Source: a virus. From it: a stretch of DNA of 56,545 nt. This document shows positions 1 to 8,600 of this stretch, in pieces (position 1 is the first letter of the stretch; every line of letters begins with the position of its first letter). Below the pieces are notes generated by a model, which did no database searches, had not been told where the DNA came from, and saw nothing but the letters and a program-made list of their open reading frames with translations. The DNA lies in the IMG/VR virus record IMGVR_UViG_3300042543_000175, positions 1-56,545 of that record. One strand, given 5' to 3'. The position numbers and the translations under genes were made by a program.

Positions 1-1716
1 AAACAATACCGAATGAGGCTCAAAAGTCTGTCCTTGTCCCACTCCTTCAGATTGTTTAGTGCGAACAGTTTTGCCTTCGGGCGTCACCTCGTAAGTGCTT
101 CCTTGGGCTGTAGTAAATCCAGCTACTGTCGGTTTTTCGGCAGGAACGGCTTCTGCGGGCGTTGGAATCGGCGTGGGCGGCTCCTCCCTCTCTACGATCT
201 CTGGAGGCTCTACAGGGGCTACTGCGCCTTCGGGAGTGGGGACTACGGGAGGAGTTACAGGAACAGTGGGTTCAACCCCGCCTTCCCCCTCCTCTTCTAG
301 TTCTATTCCTGCTGCTGCGGTAGCTTCTTCTTGGAGACGGGCTACTCGCTGTTCGGGGGTTTCCTGAACAGTCTCAGCAATGATGGCATCGGCTTGTCTG
401 GCTACTGTTTCGGCGCTCGCGGGAGCAATATCCTTATTAGCCTCAGAAGACACCTTGGCTTTGGCTGCGGCGTTTTCCTTGGGATTGCCAGAGATAAATC
501 CACCAACCCCGCCAATAGCCCCGCCGCCCAGACCCCCCAAGGCGGAAGCATTGATGTATTCATTGATAGCCTCATCACTAAGGATATCTTTTCCTGCACC
601 AAAACGCTCTCCAACGGTTTGAACGGCTTCGGTTGCCGCCTCACCAACAGTTCCGATACCGCCAGCCACTGCCGCGCCAGCCAGCCTTCCAGCAGGAAGC
701 TTGTCTGAAAGTTTGCCCTTCAAGAGATCCAATCCAAATTTATCGACAACGCCTTCTATGCCGCCAGTGGCAACGCCCGTTCCCCAGATACGCGCCAAAT
801 CAACACCAGTAAGTTCCCGCCCTTCTGCTCGCGCCTGCTCTTCGGCTGATCCATAGATTGAACCAAGCTGCATTCCAACAGCATTAGCAAAAATGGCAGC
901 GTTAGATCCGATCTCCTTACCAGCCTGACGCTTGACAGCTTCTTGAGATGCGCGTTTGGCAACTTGCTCGGCTGTTAATTCAATGCCTTCTTTTTTAGCT
1001 TGGTTGGCAACAATTTTGGTTGCTTGGTTGGCAATGGCTTTTTCAACAAGATTTTTAGCAAGGGCTTTGAATCCAGTTTTCCCAGCCGCTGCAATTACTG
1101 CTCCTCCTGCCGCTGCTGGGGCTGCTGTAGGCCCGCCAGCCGCTCCCGCTGCACCGCCAGCTATGCCGCCCAAAACAGCAACTGCCGCTGTTTCTCCAAG
1201 TTGTCCAAGAGCATAGCCGATTCCGTATTGCGCCCAATCAACAAGTGCCCCAACATCACCTTCTTTTGCGCGTTGCCAAGCCACTGTAACATCATCGGTT
1301 TCTTTGGAGATTGGCTCCATGCTCTCAGCCCAATCCTGATATCCCTTGAATCCAAAATCCCGAAGACTCTCTCCATAACCCGTAATCTGTTCTGCGGTTT
1401 CCCCGACCAAACCCGCAACCCCATAAGCTAACTGCGGAACTTGCCGCATCGAAACTTCAAGACCTCGGAGCGTATCCCAGCTATTATCCCTTGGCTCTTC
1501 TACTACTGGTTGTGTTTCAAACCCATAAAGATCTAAATCACTAACTGGCTTTACGCCAAGAGCCTCAAAATCTATTTCGGTTTTTTTCGCTGGTTGTTCC
1601 TCTTCTTGCACGGAAGAAAGTCCAAACAAGTCTTCGTCACTAACGGGCTTAACGCCCAAAGCCTCAAAGTCTATGGCTGGTTGCCCGACAATAGTATCAT
1701 CTTTCTGGATGGCCAT
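1..1716 (-). CDS. Large ejection/internal virion-type protein, 3' end cut by window edge
   Basis: The frame opens at ATG 1716 and is still open at base 1 (572 codons), so the C-terminus is missing. Residues 15-32 and 48-65 are near-identical copies of IDFEALGVKPVSD followed by acidic/aromatic residues, a 33-residue period. Gly/Ala-rich hydrophobic stretches (about residues 165-210 and 385-407) look like glycine zippers, and a Pro/Glu-rich linker follows. Long proteins of this build after a virion module are typical of podovirus ejection proteins or virion lysins; the role here is inference. It begins 3 nt after the preceding stop. A minus-strand C-terminus at 56365-56545 could be the other end of the same gene on a circular map. 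Confidence 0.75.
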   Translation of the reverse strand, partial: MAIQKDDTIVGQPAIDFEALGVKPVSDEDLFGLSSVQEEEQPAKKTEIDFEALGVKPVSDLDLYGFETQPVVEEPRDNSWDTLRGLEVSMRQVPQLAYGVAGLVGETAEQITGYGESLRDFGFKGYQDWAESMEPISKETDDVTVAWQRAKEGDVGALVDWAQYGIGYALGQLGETAAVAVLGGIAGGAAGAAGGPTAAPAAAGGAVIAAAGKTGFKALAKNLVEKAIANQATKIVANQAKKEGIELTAEQVAKRASQEAVKRQAGKEIGSNAAIFANAVGMQLGSIYGSAEEQARAEGRELTGVDLARIWGTGVATGGIEGVVDKFGLDLLKGKLSDKLPAGRLAGAAVAGGIGTVGEAATEAVQTVGERFGAGKDILSDEAINEYINASALGGLGGGAIGGVGGFISGNPKENAAAKAKVSSEANKDIAPASAETVARQADAIIAETVQETPEQRVARLQEEATAAAGIELEEEGEGGVEPTVPVTPPVVPTPEGAVAPVEPPEIVEREEPPTPIPTPAEAVPAEKPTVAGFTTAQGSTYEVTPEGKTVRTKQSEGVGQGQTFEPHSVLF

Positions 1717-1719
1717 TAT

Positions 1720-2928
1720 TTACGGAATGTCTATTGCGATTCTTCCAATAAAAGCTCTAACTCCAGACGGAATTTTCCCTGCGTCTTTTGCCGCTTTAAA
1801 GTCTTCTTGATTGTCAAAAGCGAAACCACGAAGCGCAGCTTTGTCGATTTGCTTATCGATTAAGTTATCCTTTGCAGCCTGAAGGCTAGATTGTTGAGTG
1901 GCCGACAGAGATTTACGACCAGCCAAAGAGGCATTTAATTTGCGAAGATCCTCTGTTGCTCTGCGAATTTCTTTTTGGATCTCTCGTTCTTGAGATGTAA
2001 TGTTTTTTTCTTCAGCAACATTCGCTTGCGCTTCTGCCCTGCGAGTTTCAGTAGCTATGGCCCTTTCTTCTGCTTTGCTGGCCTCCTCTGCTTTTAAGAA
2101 ATCACCAGCATCAGCAATTGCGCTTAGATTTGGTTTAAACATACCGCGCTCGTCGTATGAACCAAATTCTTCAAATGGTCTTTTTGTTGCGGCTGAAATT
2201 TTAGCAGCCTCCAATTCTTGCTGTTGGGATTGTTGAATATTGCGATCACGAACTTTCAATGCATCATTAAGAAGCCCGCCCAATGTTTCTTTAACATACT
2301 GTTTTTCCATACCAAATGGATTCATTGCCATGACAGATTGAATTCGTTCTACAGCATTTTCATCGTTGATATTGATGGGGCTAACCCTGACTCCATCTGG
2401 GCGAGTGTAACCCATAACAGAATTCATTGCGTTTTGAGCCTGCTTAGATGCTTCTTCTTCGCGAAATTCTTTGGCAAGACCAGCCTTGCGAGCCGCATCT
2501 TGTTCTGCAACCATTCTGGCCTCTTGTGATCTTTGGATTGCGATGCGCTCCTGTTCTGCTTCTAGTTGCTTGGCAAACTTTTCCTCCTCCATCCTCATCT
2601 CATATTGCTTATCCCACTCTTGTTGCATACGAAGACCTCTGCGGGTTGTGGCTTCGGGGCGTTCTCCCATTCCCCCATAAGCTTTTGGAAGATCCATTGG
2701 ATCACGGCGACCAGCCATAACTTCAGAAGCAACCCAAGCATCTTTTTCTGCTCGTGTTGCCATGGGAGATATTCCTCTTCCAGCTTCAAATCTTTCACGT
2801 TGTTGTGTTCCCAATGGAGAAAGTCCTGCTTCAGCATAGGCTTGGCGCGTTTCTCCAGAAGCAAGCGGAGAAACCCCGAATCCCATACGCTCCCTAATAA
2901 TATCAGTAGATGTTAGCGGTTCGGCCAT
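1720..2928 (-). CDS. Coiled-coil virion-associated protein (hypothetical)
   Basis: 402 aa, starting at ATG 2928 one base after the upstream stop (2930-2932). An in-frame ATG at 2964 would add 12 residues inside the upstream gene and is less likely. The protein is rich in Glu, Lys, Arg, Gln and Ala with long heptad-like stretches (about residues 115-175 and 270-370), so extended helices or coiled coils are likely. Its place between two other large late proteins suggests an internal virion or ejection component. No enzyme motif is seen. Confidence 0.75.
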   Translation of the reverse strand: MAEPLTSTDIIRERMGFGVSPLASGETRQAYAEAGLSPLGTQQRERFEAGRGISPMATRAEKDAWVASEVMAGRRDPMDLPKAYGGMGERPEATTRRGLRMQQEWDKQYEMRMEEEKFAKQLEAEQERIAIQRSQEARMVAEQDAARKAGLAKEFREEEASKQAQNAMNSVMGYTRPDGVRVSPININDENAVERIQSVMAMNPFGMEKQYVKETLGGLLNDALKVRDRNIQQSQQQELEAAKISAATKRPFEEFGSYDERGMFKPNLSAIADAGDFLKAEEASKAEERAIATETRRAEAQANVAEEKNITSQEREIQKEIRRATEDLRKLNASLAGRKSLSATQQSSLQAAKDNLIDKQIDKAALRGFAFDNQEDFKAAKDAGKIPSGVRAFIGRIAIDIP

Positions 2929-2929
2929 A

Positions 2930-4042
2930 TTACGCTCTTTCAAAAATCCTCCTACGCTGCTCATCTGTTATTGTAGATGAAGCAAGACTTGAAGCGGCTG
3001 GCTGCGGCCCGCCAAGTCGCGATCCAATTCCGCTACGATTAGCAAAAAGAGAAGGAGCTTGAGCCAACGGCCCGCGAAAATCAGGAGCCTGTCCGACAGA
3101 TCTTTGCATTGCGCCAAATCCAGTAGATGCCAAAATGGGGGCATTGCGCTCAACTCTTTGAGCCACCGCTTCTTGAGATTGTGGGAACAAACCAACAAGC
3201 GATTGACCGAATCTTCCTTGTGGCGCTGGTGTAGCAGCAAATCTTGGGCCTCGGCTTTCTCCAAATTCCCTCATGGTCTGTGTGTAGTTGCTGGCAATTT
3301 TTTGACCAGCATTTCTCATTTGTGCAAGCAGTGCCTGTTGCTGTTCGGGTGTTCTACTTCCTCCAAATCCAGCATTTGGTTCTGATGCTTTCATTGCTGC
3401 TAAAGAAACCCCAGAAATGTCTTTTGGAGTAAATGTATTTCTTCCTTGGTTTCTAGCCTGTTCGGTTGCTCTAGCAATAGCAGAAATATCTCCAGTTGCT
3501 TTAGCGGCTTGAACCAACGGGTTTTGACTCCAGTCTGAAATTCTAGCAAAACCAGCCATTGGTCGAGATGCTTGTTCTGTGGCACTTGATGGCAAGATTG
3601 GTTGAGTTGTAGGTTGTGCTTGACTCTGAACTGGCATGGATAGGGCTGAAGAAATCTGTTGAGGTGCGGCAGCAGAATAACTAGAAAATGGAGTTTGTGT
3701 TTTTGTTACATCAAACCTTGGAAGGCCAGCCGTTGCAGCAAAAAGTCCATAGTTATACGGTTGACTTGCTGGTTGTGGAGCGGGCTGTGGCTCGTTCCCC
3801 ATTCCAAACATGGAACCAAACACAGGGCTGGTTCCCATAAGTGGCCCCTTATATTGAAGTTGCGAGAGTGATGCCCCAGCAGGCGGAACACTAACACCAG
3901 CCATGGTTGGGGGAGGGGTTCCAACAGCAGGAGTAAATGCCTGCATGATAGACTGTCCAACGCCGCGCAAAAAATCTCCAGTGCGTTGTGATGAAGGAAA
4001 AAGCGGCTTTCCTAAAATGGTTGGATTAAAATCAATGGCCAT
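2930..4042 (-). CDS. Low-complexity Pro/Gln/Ser/Ala virion protein (hypothetical)
   Basis: 370 aa. About residues 40-160 form a flexible Pro/Gln/Ala/Ser-rich region with tandem Pro-Gln dipeptides; the rest is Gly/Arg/Gln-rich. No membrane segment or enzyme motif is visible. It lies 4 nt from the preceding gene and 1 nt from the next, so all are co-transcribed. The composition fits a virion linker or ejection-type protein (inference); I do not recognise the family. Confidence 0.7.
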   Translation of the reverse strand: MAIDFNPTILGKPLFPSSQRTGDFLRGVGQSIMQAFTPAVGTPPPTMAGVSVPPAGASLSQLQYKGPLMGTSPVFGSMFGMGNEPQPAPQPASQPYNYGLFAATAGLPRFDVTKTQTPFSSYSAAAPQQISSALSMPVQSQAQPTTQPILPSSATEQASRPMAGFARISDWSQNPLVQAAKATGDISAIARATEQARNQGRNTFTPKDISGVSLAAMKASEPNAGFGGSRTPEQQQALLAQMRNAGQKIASNYTQTMREFGESRGPRFAATPAPQGRFGQSLVGLFPQSQEAVAQRVERNAPILASTGFGAMQRSVGQAPDFRGPLAQAPSLFANRSGIGSRLGGPQPAASSLASSTITDEQRRRIFERA

Positions 4043-4046
4043 AAAA

Positions 4047-5051
4047 TCAAGTCATATTTACGAGTCGGCGGGTTAGCCAAGGAGCAATTTGCATAACTCC
4101 TTCTTGCCCTGCGTTATACTCTTTTAGTTCGGCATTGAGAAGAAGAATCGCACGATCCATGTAGTATTGGCCGCGCTCTACATCAGCTTTCTCTTCGGCG
4201 TTCAGAGCCATAAGGCCCAGCTTGATGGCTTCCAAGGAATCAGGATAAAGCGGATCATTGTCGCTAATGGCCCAACAATGCTTGCGCTTGAAGATGCCTT
4301 GGACGCTATCCCAATTGCGATCCACTAGATAGCGGCGGTAGCTTATAGCCCGCTCCCCAGCCTCATACTTGGCCAATGTGGTCGCTCCCGCCGATAGGGA
4401 GATAACGCCCGTGGTAGGGGTTTTCTCGACAGAATAGATCTCCTTGAATGTCTGTGATGTGGTCTGGGTTCCGTCTCCAAGGTCAAGACGAATTCCCTCC
4501 ACTCGTTCATTATCAACGTCAGAATAAATTTTATTCCCATTTGAGTCCTTTCCGCGAATCCAGATGTAGCTTCCAGCACATTCAGTCTCGCTGCTAGATA
4601 GGGTAAGTGCTGATGCGGTCTCAATGTCCCGAAAGGTAACAAAGCCTTCACCCATGTCTTGAATCGGGCCGTAGTATTTCTCGTCGGTCTTGCGGATGCC
4701 GCGCCCTTGGGGTAGATACTGATACCATTCGCTTTGGACTGCGTTTGTTTTATATCCAGATTTACCCGCCCGAATACAGGTCTCCAGATGGCGAGGGAGA
4801 GTGATAAACTTATTATCGTTGGCGTCCTCGTAGGCCGTTATTGTTGCTTGTACCAGAGTACCAAGCCATTTACCCTCGCTCAAGACCCTCTCGCAGAAGC
4901 GATTAATATTATTACGGAGTTCGGCGTCCGCATCAAAACCCGCCAGATCGGGAGGATCGGCAACAGGTCGGACGGACGCAGGAATTCTCTCGCAACAAAG
5001 CCCAAGGGAAAGACTCGACATAATTGGCAAAGAAATTACCACCTTCGCCAC
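4047..5051 (-). CDS. Possible head-tail connector/tail tubular-type protein
   Basis: 334 aa from GTG 5051; an ATG at 5021 is an alternative start and neither has a convincing ribosome site. The N-terminal third has an INRFCERVL helix followed by a beta segment KFITLPRHLET, a pattern I associate with connector or tail-tubular proteins in which a short helical head precedes a beta domain. The C-terminal part is helical (DSLEAIKLGLMALNAEEKAD). Context among virion genes supports a structural role. Family assignment is tentative; a structure-based search would decide. Confidence 0.6.
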   Translation of the reverse strand: MAKVVISLPIMSSLSLGLCCERIPASVRPVADPPDLAGFDADAELRNNINRFCERVLSEGKWLGTLVQATITAYEDANDNKFITLPRHLETCIRAGKSGYKTNAVQSEWYQYLPQGRGIRKTDEKYYGPIQDMGEGFVTFRDIETASALTLSSSETECAGSYIWIRGKDSNGNKIYSDVDNERVEGIRLDLGDGTQTTSQTFKEIYSVEKTPTTGVISLSAGATTLAKYEAGERAISYRRYLVDRNWDSVQGIFKRKHCWAISDNDPLYPDSLEAIKLGLMALNAEEKADVERGQYYMDRAILLLNAELKEYNAGQEGVMQIAPWLTRRLVNMT

Positions 5052-5068
5052 AGAAGGTCAATAGCGGA

Positions 5069-5854
5069 TTATTGCTTGAAAAGTAAATCCGCAGAAGCCC
5101 CACTTCCAACCCACGGCAAAAATTGTTTAAGATCTTTTACGGGCCACTCCGTATTACTTTGCAGTCTCTCCCAATCCTCACAGGCATTCTCGTATCCACC
5201 TTTGTATATACGTTGTTTCTGGGCCACTTGTTGCGGGGTCACCCATGCCATATGAAGGATCTTGCCTACCGTCATGGAGGTCTTTCCACGATCTAGAAGC
5301 TTGCCCTTATTCCCGTTGAAGATCGGGGGCTCATGGCGCTCCATCCAAAGCCCAACACTATACCGCCAAGCCCGAATCCACTCATTCTTCCTATTTCCAT
5401 AACCATCTGTAGATGTGGATTTTACGTTAGGGCCAAGCATGTAATCCATTTCAAACTGAGCGGTATTGGTTTCGGGGTTTGCGGCGAATAGTTCGACTAA
5501 TCTCCGCATCTGCTCTTCAGTCCATAACTCGTCGCTATCCATTTGAAGTAAGACGCCATCTTTTTTAAAGGCGGTCAACGCCGCATTAATCATCTCGGTC
5601 TTGCCTCCCCACTCAGACTTGCTATTAACCGTGATTCGGGGATGGGATGCTAGGGCTTGCAGGAATTGATGGGTGCCGTCATGGGAGACTTTCCCTGTCT
5701 GGTTGCCCATCCAAGCAGTGTCCTTCTGGGGCATCGCCGCCCCCTCCACAATCGACCAATGCCAGTCGGTGTCTCTTAGTCGGCACAACTCCGCAAACTG
5801 CGCCCCGATCCACGGAGAACCATCAAGAACAATTGTAAATATGTTGAGGGTCAC
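5069..5854 (-). CDS. Glycosyltransferase, GT-A fold, family 2-like
   Basis: 261 aa. It opens with TLNIFTIVLDGSPWI, the first strand of GT2-like enzymes, and carries MDSDELW near residue 105, the D-x-D site that binds the metal and nucleotide-sugar. GTG 5854 overlaps the upstream TGA (GTGA), favouring coupled translation from this GTG over the TTG at 5866. Sugar donor and acceptor are unknown. It is one of three divergent predicted glycosyltransferases here (others at 13783 and 39015), so a decoration function for virion, host surface or DNA is likely. Confidence 0.75.
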   Translation of the reverse strand: MTLNIFTIVLDGSPWIGAQFAELCRLRDTDWHWSIVEGAAMPQKDTAWMGNQTGKVSHDGTHQFLQALASHPRITVNSKSEWGGKTEMINAALTAFKKDGVLLQMDSDELWTEEQMRRLVELFAANPETNTAQFEMDYMLGPNVKSTSTDGYGNRKNEWIRAWRYSVGLWMERHEPPIFNGNKGKLLDRGKTSMTVGKILHMAWVTPQQVAQKQRIYKGGYENACEDWERLQSNTEWPVKDLKQFLPWVGSGASADLLFKQ

Positions 5855-6078
5855 AACCCGTCCCAAAGATCTCCCTGACCAAGCTTATCCAGATACTCTC
5901 CAAAGGTAATTAGCTGTTCTTCGTTATAGATATAGTCGAATAGATGATCTCGGAGTTTATCTTCTCCATCTAATCCAAGCTCAAAGCACAAGGACTCAAA
6001 GTAAGCATCTTGAACCCGCGAGAGTTCGTTGATGAAGTCTTTGACCTTGAAGATGCTATCGTCTGGGTGTGGTTTCAT
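5851..6078 (-). CDS. Small acidic hypothetical protein
   Basis: 75 aa, acidic, helical in appearance, no Cys or membrane segment. Its ATG overlaps the upstream stop (ATGA at 6075-6078) and its TGA overlaps the GTG of the glycosyltransferase, so the three are translationally coupled. Not recognised. Confidence 0.65.
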   Translation of the reverse strand: MKPHPDDSIFKVKDFINELSRVQDAYFESLCFELGLDGEDKLRDHLFDYIYNEEQLITFGEYLDKLGQGDLWDGL

Positions 6079-6212
6079 TTTTCTTTAAACCCACCCTTTT
6101 TGCTCTTCATCTTCTTATAGACCTTGGGGTCAATAGTTGATTTGGATTTCGGGCGGCTAGTGCCAGCCTTCTTCCTTGCGTTGATATTGTCGTATAGTCC
6201 TCGTTTTTTCAT
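6075..6212 (-). CDS. Small basic phage protein, MKKRGLYDNI type
   Basis: 45 aa from ATG 6212. It begins MKKRGLYDNINARKKAG, a start I recognise from short basic proteins (GLYxNIxAKRxR) common in tailed phages, then a Lys/Ser-rich tail. Longer frames upstream overlap the neighbouring gene and lack the conserved start. Function unknown; the charge suggests nucleic-acid or virion association. Confidence 0.7.
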   Translation of the reverse strand: MKKRGLYDNINARKKAGTSRPKSKSTIDPKVYKKMKSKKGGFKEK

Positions 6213-6216
6213 AGTA

Positions 6217-6474
6217 TTAGCATTCCCATTTTTTGCGCGACCAGTAATTGGCCGACAGTTTGTTACTTGTTCCCTTGATACCGCCAGAACGCGCACAGTA
6301 GCTTTTCTTTCGGGCTGGCTGGTCTTTCTTGATCGACATCGTGGGATCTCCGAAGCGAACTAGTTTCACTTCATCTCCCTGTTTGGCAAGGACGGCGAAT
6401 TTTTTAGGGCCGTTGGCCGTGCGTTTTGGCTTGTTATAGCCACTGAACTTTTCTCCTCTGTATTCTATGCTCAT
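6217..6474 (-). CDS. Conserved small phage protein (KLVRFGD...SIKKDxPARKKSYxAR)
   Basis: 85 aa from ATG 6474. It carries the pattern GYNKPKRT...KLVRFGD..MSIKKDQPARKKSYCARSGG...SANYWSRKKW, which I recognise as a widespread small phage family of unknown function, probably the one catalogued as DUF5872 (name not verified). Regularly spaced basic and aromatic residues suggest a compact, perhaps metal- or nucleic-acid-binding fold. It is 4 nt from the next gene. Confidence 0.75.
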   Translation of the reverse strand: MSIEYRGEKFSGYNKPKRTANGPKKFAVLAKQGDEVKLVRFGDPTMSIKKDQPARKKSYCARSGGIKGTSNKLSANYWSRKKWEC

Positions 6475-6479
6475 ATTTA

Positions 6480-7349
6480 TTAATTGGTTTTTAGGTTTCT
6501 TCCGAATTGGCAGAACTGGCGCACTCGACAGTAGTCCATACACCGCGCACAACTCCCTTCCCGTCTCTCGACGGCACCAGAAATTCTTTTTGCGTGTTCT
6601 TTAGCCTCAGATTCAGATTCGTACAGCCCTCCATTAACGGCACGTTTCGCTCCTTCTTTCGGGAGGACGGCGTAGATGGTGGGCTTTTCCCACCGCTCTT
6701 CTGGTGTGCAGATCGGGATCTGGTCATCGGAAAGTTCTTTTGCTTGTTGGTGGAGTGTAATACGGCTTTTGATATATGCAAACGTTTCTTCGGGCTTCCA
6801 TGCATCCAGTTTGATTTCCACAATCGCACACTTTGGATAGTCGGCCTTGATTTTAGAATCCCGCATCCTCCAATCTTTCATTACTAAGATGATGGCTGCG
6901 CGTTTCACTGAATAGCCATTGTGTTCCAGTAGCAGGCGGTTGACCGCCGCCTGTGCCGTCCACTCAAACCTGTCATCACTCATGGCCTTGTAGACGCTAC
7001 TCACCTTGTAGTCATAGAGGACTTGCTCCTGTTTGTCATAGAGATCGATCTGGCCTCCGAGTTTCACGCCATCAACATCCATGTAGAATCTCTCCTCGCA
7101 GACGTAGCGTTCGGGGTTGCGCTTGGCAATTTGTTCTAGAACGTAGTGGTTGGCTGTCCCCAACATTGTCCATACCCGATCCGAAGCATCTTCGGTGATG
7201 GTATCGGCATGACGCCGCATTAACTCCCGAATCTTCGGAGGTTGGAAGAGGCTCGTTGTGGTGATGTCTGCCTCCCCCGCCGAATATGAAGACTCGCTCA
7301 CCAAGTCAACGAACGGCTGGGGGAGATTGAATGTATTAGTGACAGTCAC
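6480..7349 (-). CDS. PD-(D/E)XK nuclease with C-terminal Cys cluster (Cas4/RecB-like)
   Basis: 289 aa from GTG 7349, whose G is the last base of the preceding TAG. Residues about 98-117 contain GGQIDLYDKQ...LYDYKVSS, the Asp and D-x-K of a RecB/Cas4-type catalytic core, and an upstream Glu pair (CEERFY) may complete it. The C-terminus has C-x2-C-x3-C-x5-C (CARCMDYCRVRQFC), as in Cas4/AddB iron-sulfur clusters. Expected role: exonuclease for recombination or end processing of phage DNA. No helicase domain and no CRISPR genes are nearby. Nuclease-fold confidence is high; iron-sulfur binding is inference. Confidence 0.85.
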   Translation of the reverse strand: MTVTNTFNLPQPFVDLVSESSYSAGEADITTTSLFQPPKIRELMRRHADTITEDASDRVWTMLGTANHYVLEQIAKRNPERYVCEERFYMDVDGVKLGGQIDLYDKQEQVLYDYKVSSVYKAMSDDRFEWTAQAAVNRLLLEHNGYSVKRAAIILVMKDWRMRDSKIKADYPKCAIVEIKLDAWKPEETFAYIKSRITLHQQAKELSDDQIPICTPEERWEKPTIYAVLPKEGAKRAVNGGLYESESEAKEHAKRISGAVERREGSCARCMDYCRVRQFCQFGRNLKTN

Positions 7350-7510
7350 TAGCGTTTCTTTTTCTTTTTGCTCATGCCAGCCTCGCTGAGTGCGATGGCC
7401 ACAGCCTGTTTCTGGCTGGTAACTTTCTTACCAGAACCGCTTTTGAGTTTCCCGCTGCCATACTCGCGCATGACCTTACTGATCTTTTTTTCTCCTTTGG
7501 ATTTCTTCAT
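7349..7510 (-). CDS. Small Lys-rich phage protein, DUF6496-like
   Basis: 53 aa from ATG 7510. It reads MKKSKGEKKISKVMREYGSG, then KLKSGSGKKVTSQKQAVAIA and LSEAGMSKKKKKR. The VMREYxxGKLKSGSGKKVTS.KQAxAIALSEA core is a common small phage family (DUF6496-type) of unknown function. The stop shares one base with the GTG of the nuclease gene, so the two are coupled. Confidence 0.85.
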   Translation of the reverse strand: MKKSKGEKKISKVMREYGSGKLKSGSGKKVTSQKQAVAIALSEAGMSKKKKKR

Positions 7511-7513
7511 ATA

Positions 7514-7774
7514 CTATGCTGCTATTTCTAGTTGGTTGTTGTTGGTTGGCTTCGGCGTTTCGACGCCCAAGAGTTTACAGAGGTATCTGATGTGGAAGCA
7601 CTCTTTGCGGAAGTGATAGCCTGAACAAGTGCAGGAACATCCTGTGATGTCTCCCGCTTCATCGGTAGTGAACTCCACCAAGTAGTAGTCTTCGCGATTA
7701 GACCGACTTTGAACGAGGAATGATCCCTTATCATGCGACAGAATTTCGATGCCGCGCTCTCGCTCATCAGTCAT
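7514..7774 (-). CDS. SWIM-type zinc-finger protein
   Basis: 86 aa. Residues about 47-61 contain C-x-C-x8-C-x-H (CTCSGYHFRKECFH) preceded by beta strands, matching a SWIM zinc finger, which binds DNA or proteins and often accompanies recombination factors. The gene overlaps the upstream gene by 8 nt and lies 3 nt before the DUF6496-like gene and the nuclease, so a DNA-processing group is plausible. Confidence 0.8.
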   Translation of the reverse strand: MTDERERGIEILSHDKGSFLVQSRSNREDYYLVEFTTDEAGDITGCSCTCSGYHFRKECFHIRYLCKLLGVETPKPTNNNQLEIAA

Positions 7775-8390
7775 TCGCTTGAGGATTTTTCAAGGATTCG
7801 GCCTTGCTTGCCCCGAAGCCAAGTTGTTCGGGCGTGTATGCCGTGATGGGCATTGCTGAAATATGGCCTTGGCGATCTGCCTGAATGAAGAGGGTGGTTG
7901 CAATTCCCTGACGATGCTGCTCTGGAAGGTTGAGTTCCACCGCAATGTCGTTGGCCTTCTTGACGCATAGACGCATCAGATTTGCCGCCTGACAGAGGAA
8001 TTGCTTGGCGTCCTTATCTGGATGGGCTGGGGCCGTAATGACCTTTTCTGCGGGCTTCTGAGCTTGTTGCGGGGCGCTCTGGGCTGCGGGCAGGCTGGAA
8101 GCGGGAACCCCAGCAGGCTGAATCTCCATGGAATCGGTCTTCTGCTTAGAGTTGCCAGAAGCAATAAGTACCACAGACTTGCCGACATATTGCTGGAATT
8201 TCGATGCAATGTCCTTGTTCTCAGTAAAATACACATGAGCTACGCCGTCAACGATCAATTCGATAACGCACAGGCTGTTTGACTTCACCCATTTAGGGGG
8301 CGATTTAACTGATACGAGCTTCGGCCCATTTTTGGCCAAAGTAAAATGTGAGAGGATTGGTGCTTTAGGTTGGTTGGATTGATATGCCAT
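7767..8390 (-). CDS. Hypothetical protein, possible OB-fold single-strand-binding-like
   Basis: 207 aa, first gene of its operon. The N-terminal ~85 residues alternate short beta strands (SLCVIELIVDGVAHVYFTEN, GKSVVLIASG), a Pro/Ala/Gln linker follows to about residue 125, and the C-terminal domain is helical (AANLMRLCVKKANDIAVELN). This build, and linkage to a SWIM protein and a RecB-like nuclease, suggest a DNA-binding accessory, but I cannot assign a family. A promoter sits just upstream, leaving a leader of only about 8 nt and no Shine-Dalgarno site. Confidence 0.65.
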   Translation of the reverse strand: MAYQSNQPKAPILSHFTLAKNGPKLVSVKSPPKWVKSNSLCVIELIVDGVAHVYFTENKDIASKFQQYVGKSVVLIASGNSKQKTDSMEIQPAGVPASSLPAAQSAPQQAQKPAEKVITAPAHPDKDAKQFLCQAANLMRLCVKKANDIAVELNLPEQHRQGIATTLFIQADRQGHISAMPITAYTPEQLGFGASKAESLKNPQAND

Positions 8391-8404
8391 ATAGGTAGAT
8401 GTTC

Positions 8405-8431
8405 GTTATATCCGACAACCCAACTTGTCAA
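8405..8431 (-). promoter_or_regulatory. Promoter for the 8390-to-1 minus operon
   Basis: On the minus strand TTGACA (8431-8426) is followed after 15 nt by TATAAC (8410-8405). Transcription would begin about 8 nt before ATG 8390, giving a nearly leaderless mRNA. It directly follows a terminator T-tract. Confidence 0.6.
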
Positions 8432-8437
8432 GCGTTC

Positions 8438-8474
8438 AAAAAAAGCGGGGCCGAGTTTTTAGCCCGACCCCGCT
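8438..8474 (-). terminator. Rho-independent terminator (minus strand)
   Basis: In minus orientation AGCGGGGTCGGG pairs with CTCGGCCCCGCT (12 bp, two wobbles, loop CTAAAAA) and is followed by seven T. It has a U-tract only on the minus strand. It can therefore stop leftward transcripts that run antisense through the 8601-13786 genes, just before the next promoter. Confidence 0.8.
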
Positions 8475-8560
8475 CCACACACACATTGAAAACAGGAAGA
8501 CGAATGCCCTCCAATCTGCAATCTAGCAAAGACACGGAATCATGCAAGCGGAAAATCATC

Positions 8561-8589
8561 TTGCCGCCACCTTCTTTTTAGAGTAGATT
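8561..8589 (+). promoter_or_regulatory. Possible promoter for the plus-strand virion genes
   Basis: TTGCCG (8561-8566), 17-nt spacer, TAGATT (8584-8589), a few bases before ATG 8601. Both boxes are imperfect. A transcript from here would be almost leaderless, as at 8405. Confidence 0.35.
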
Positions 8590-8600
8590 TTCGGGATTCT

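Noticed and set aside
8399-8581. 60-codon plus-strand frame before 8601
   Set aside because: Overlaps the minus promoter and terminator and lacks a ribosome site.
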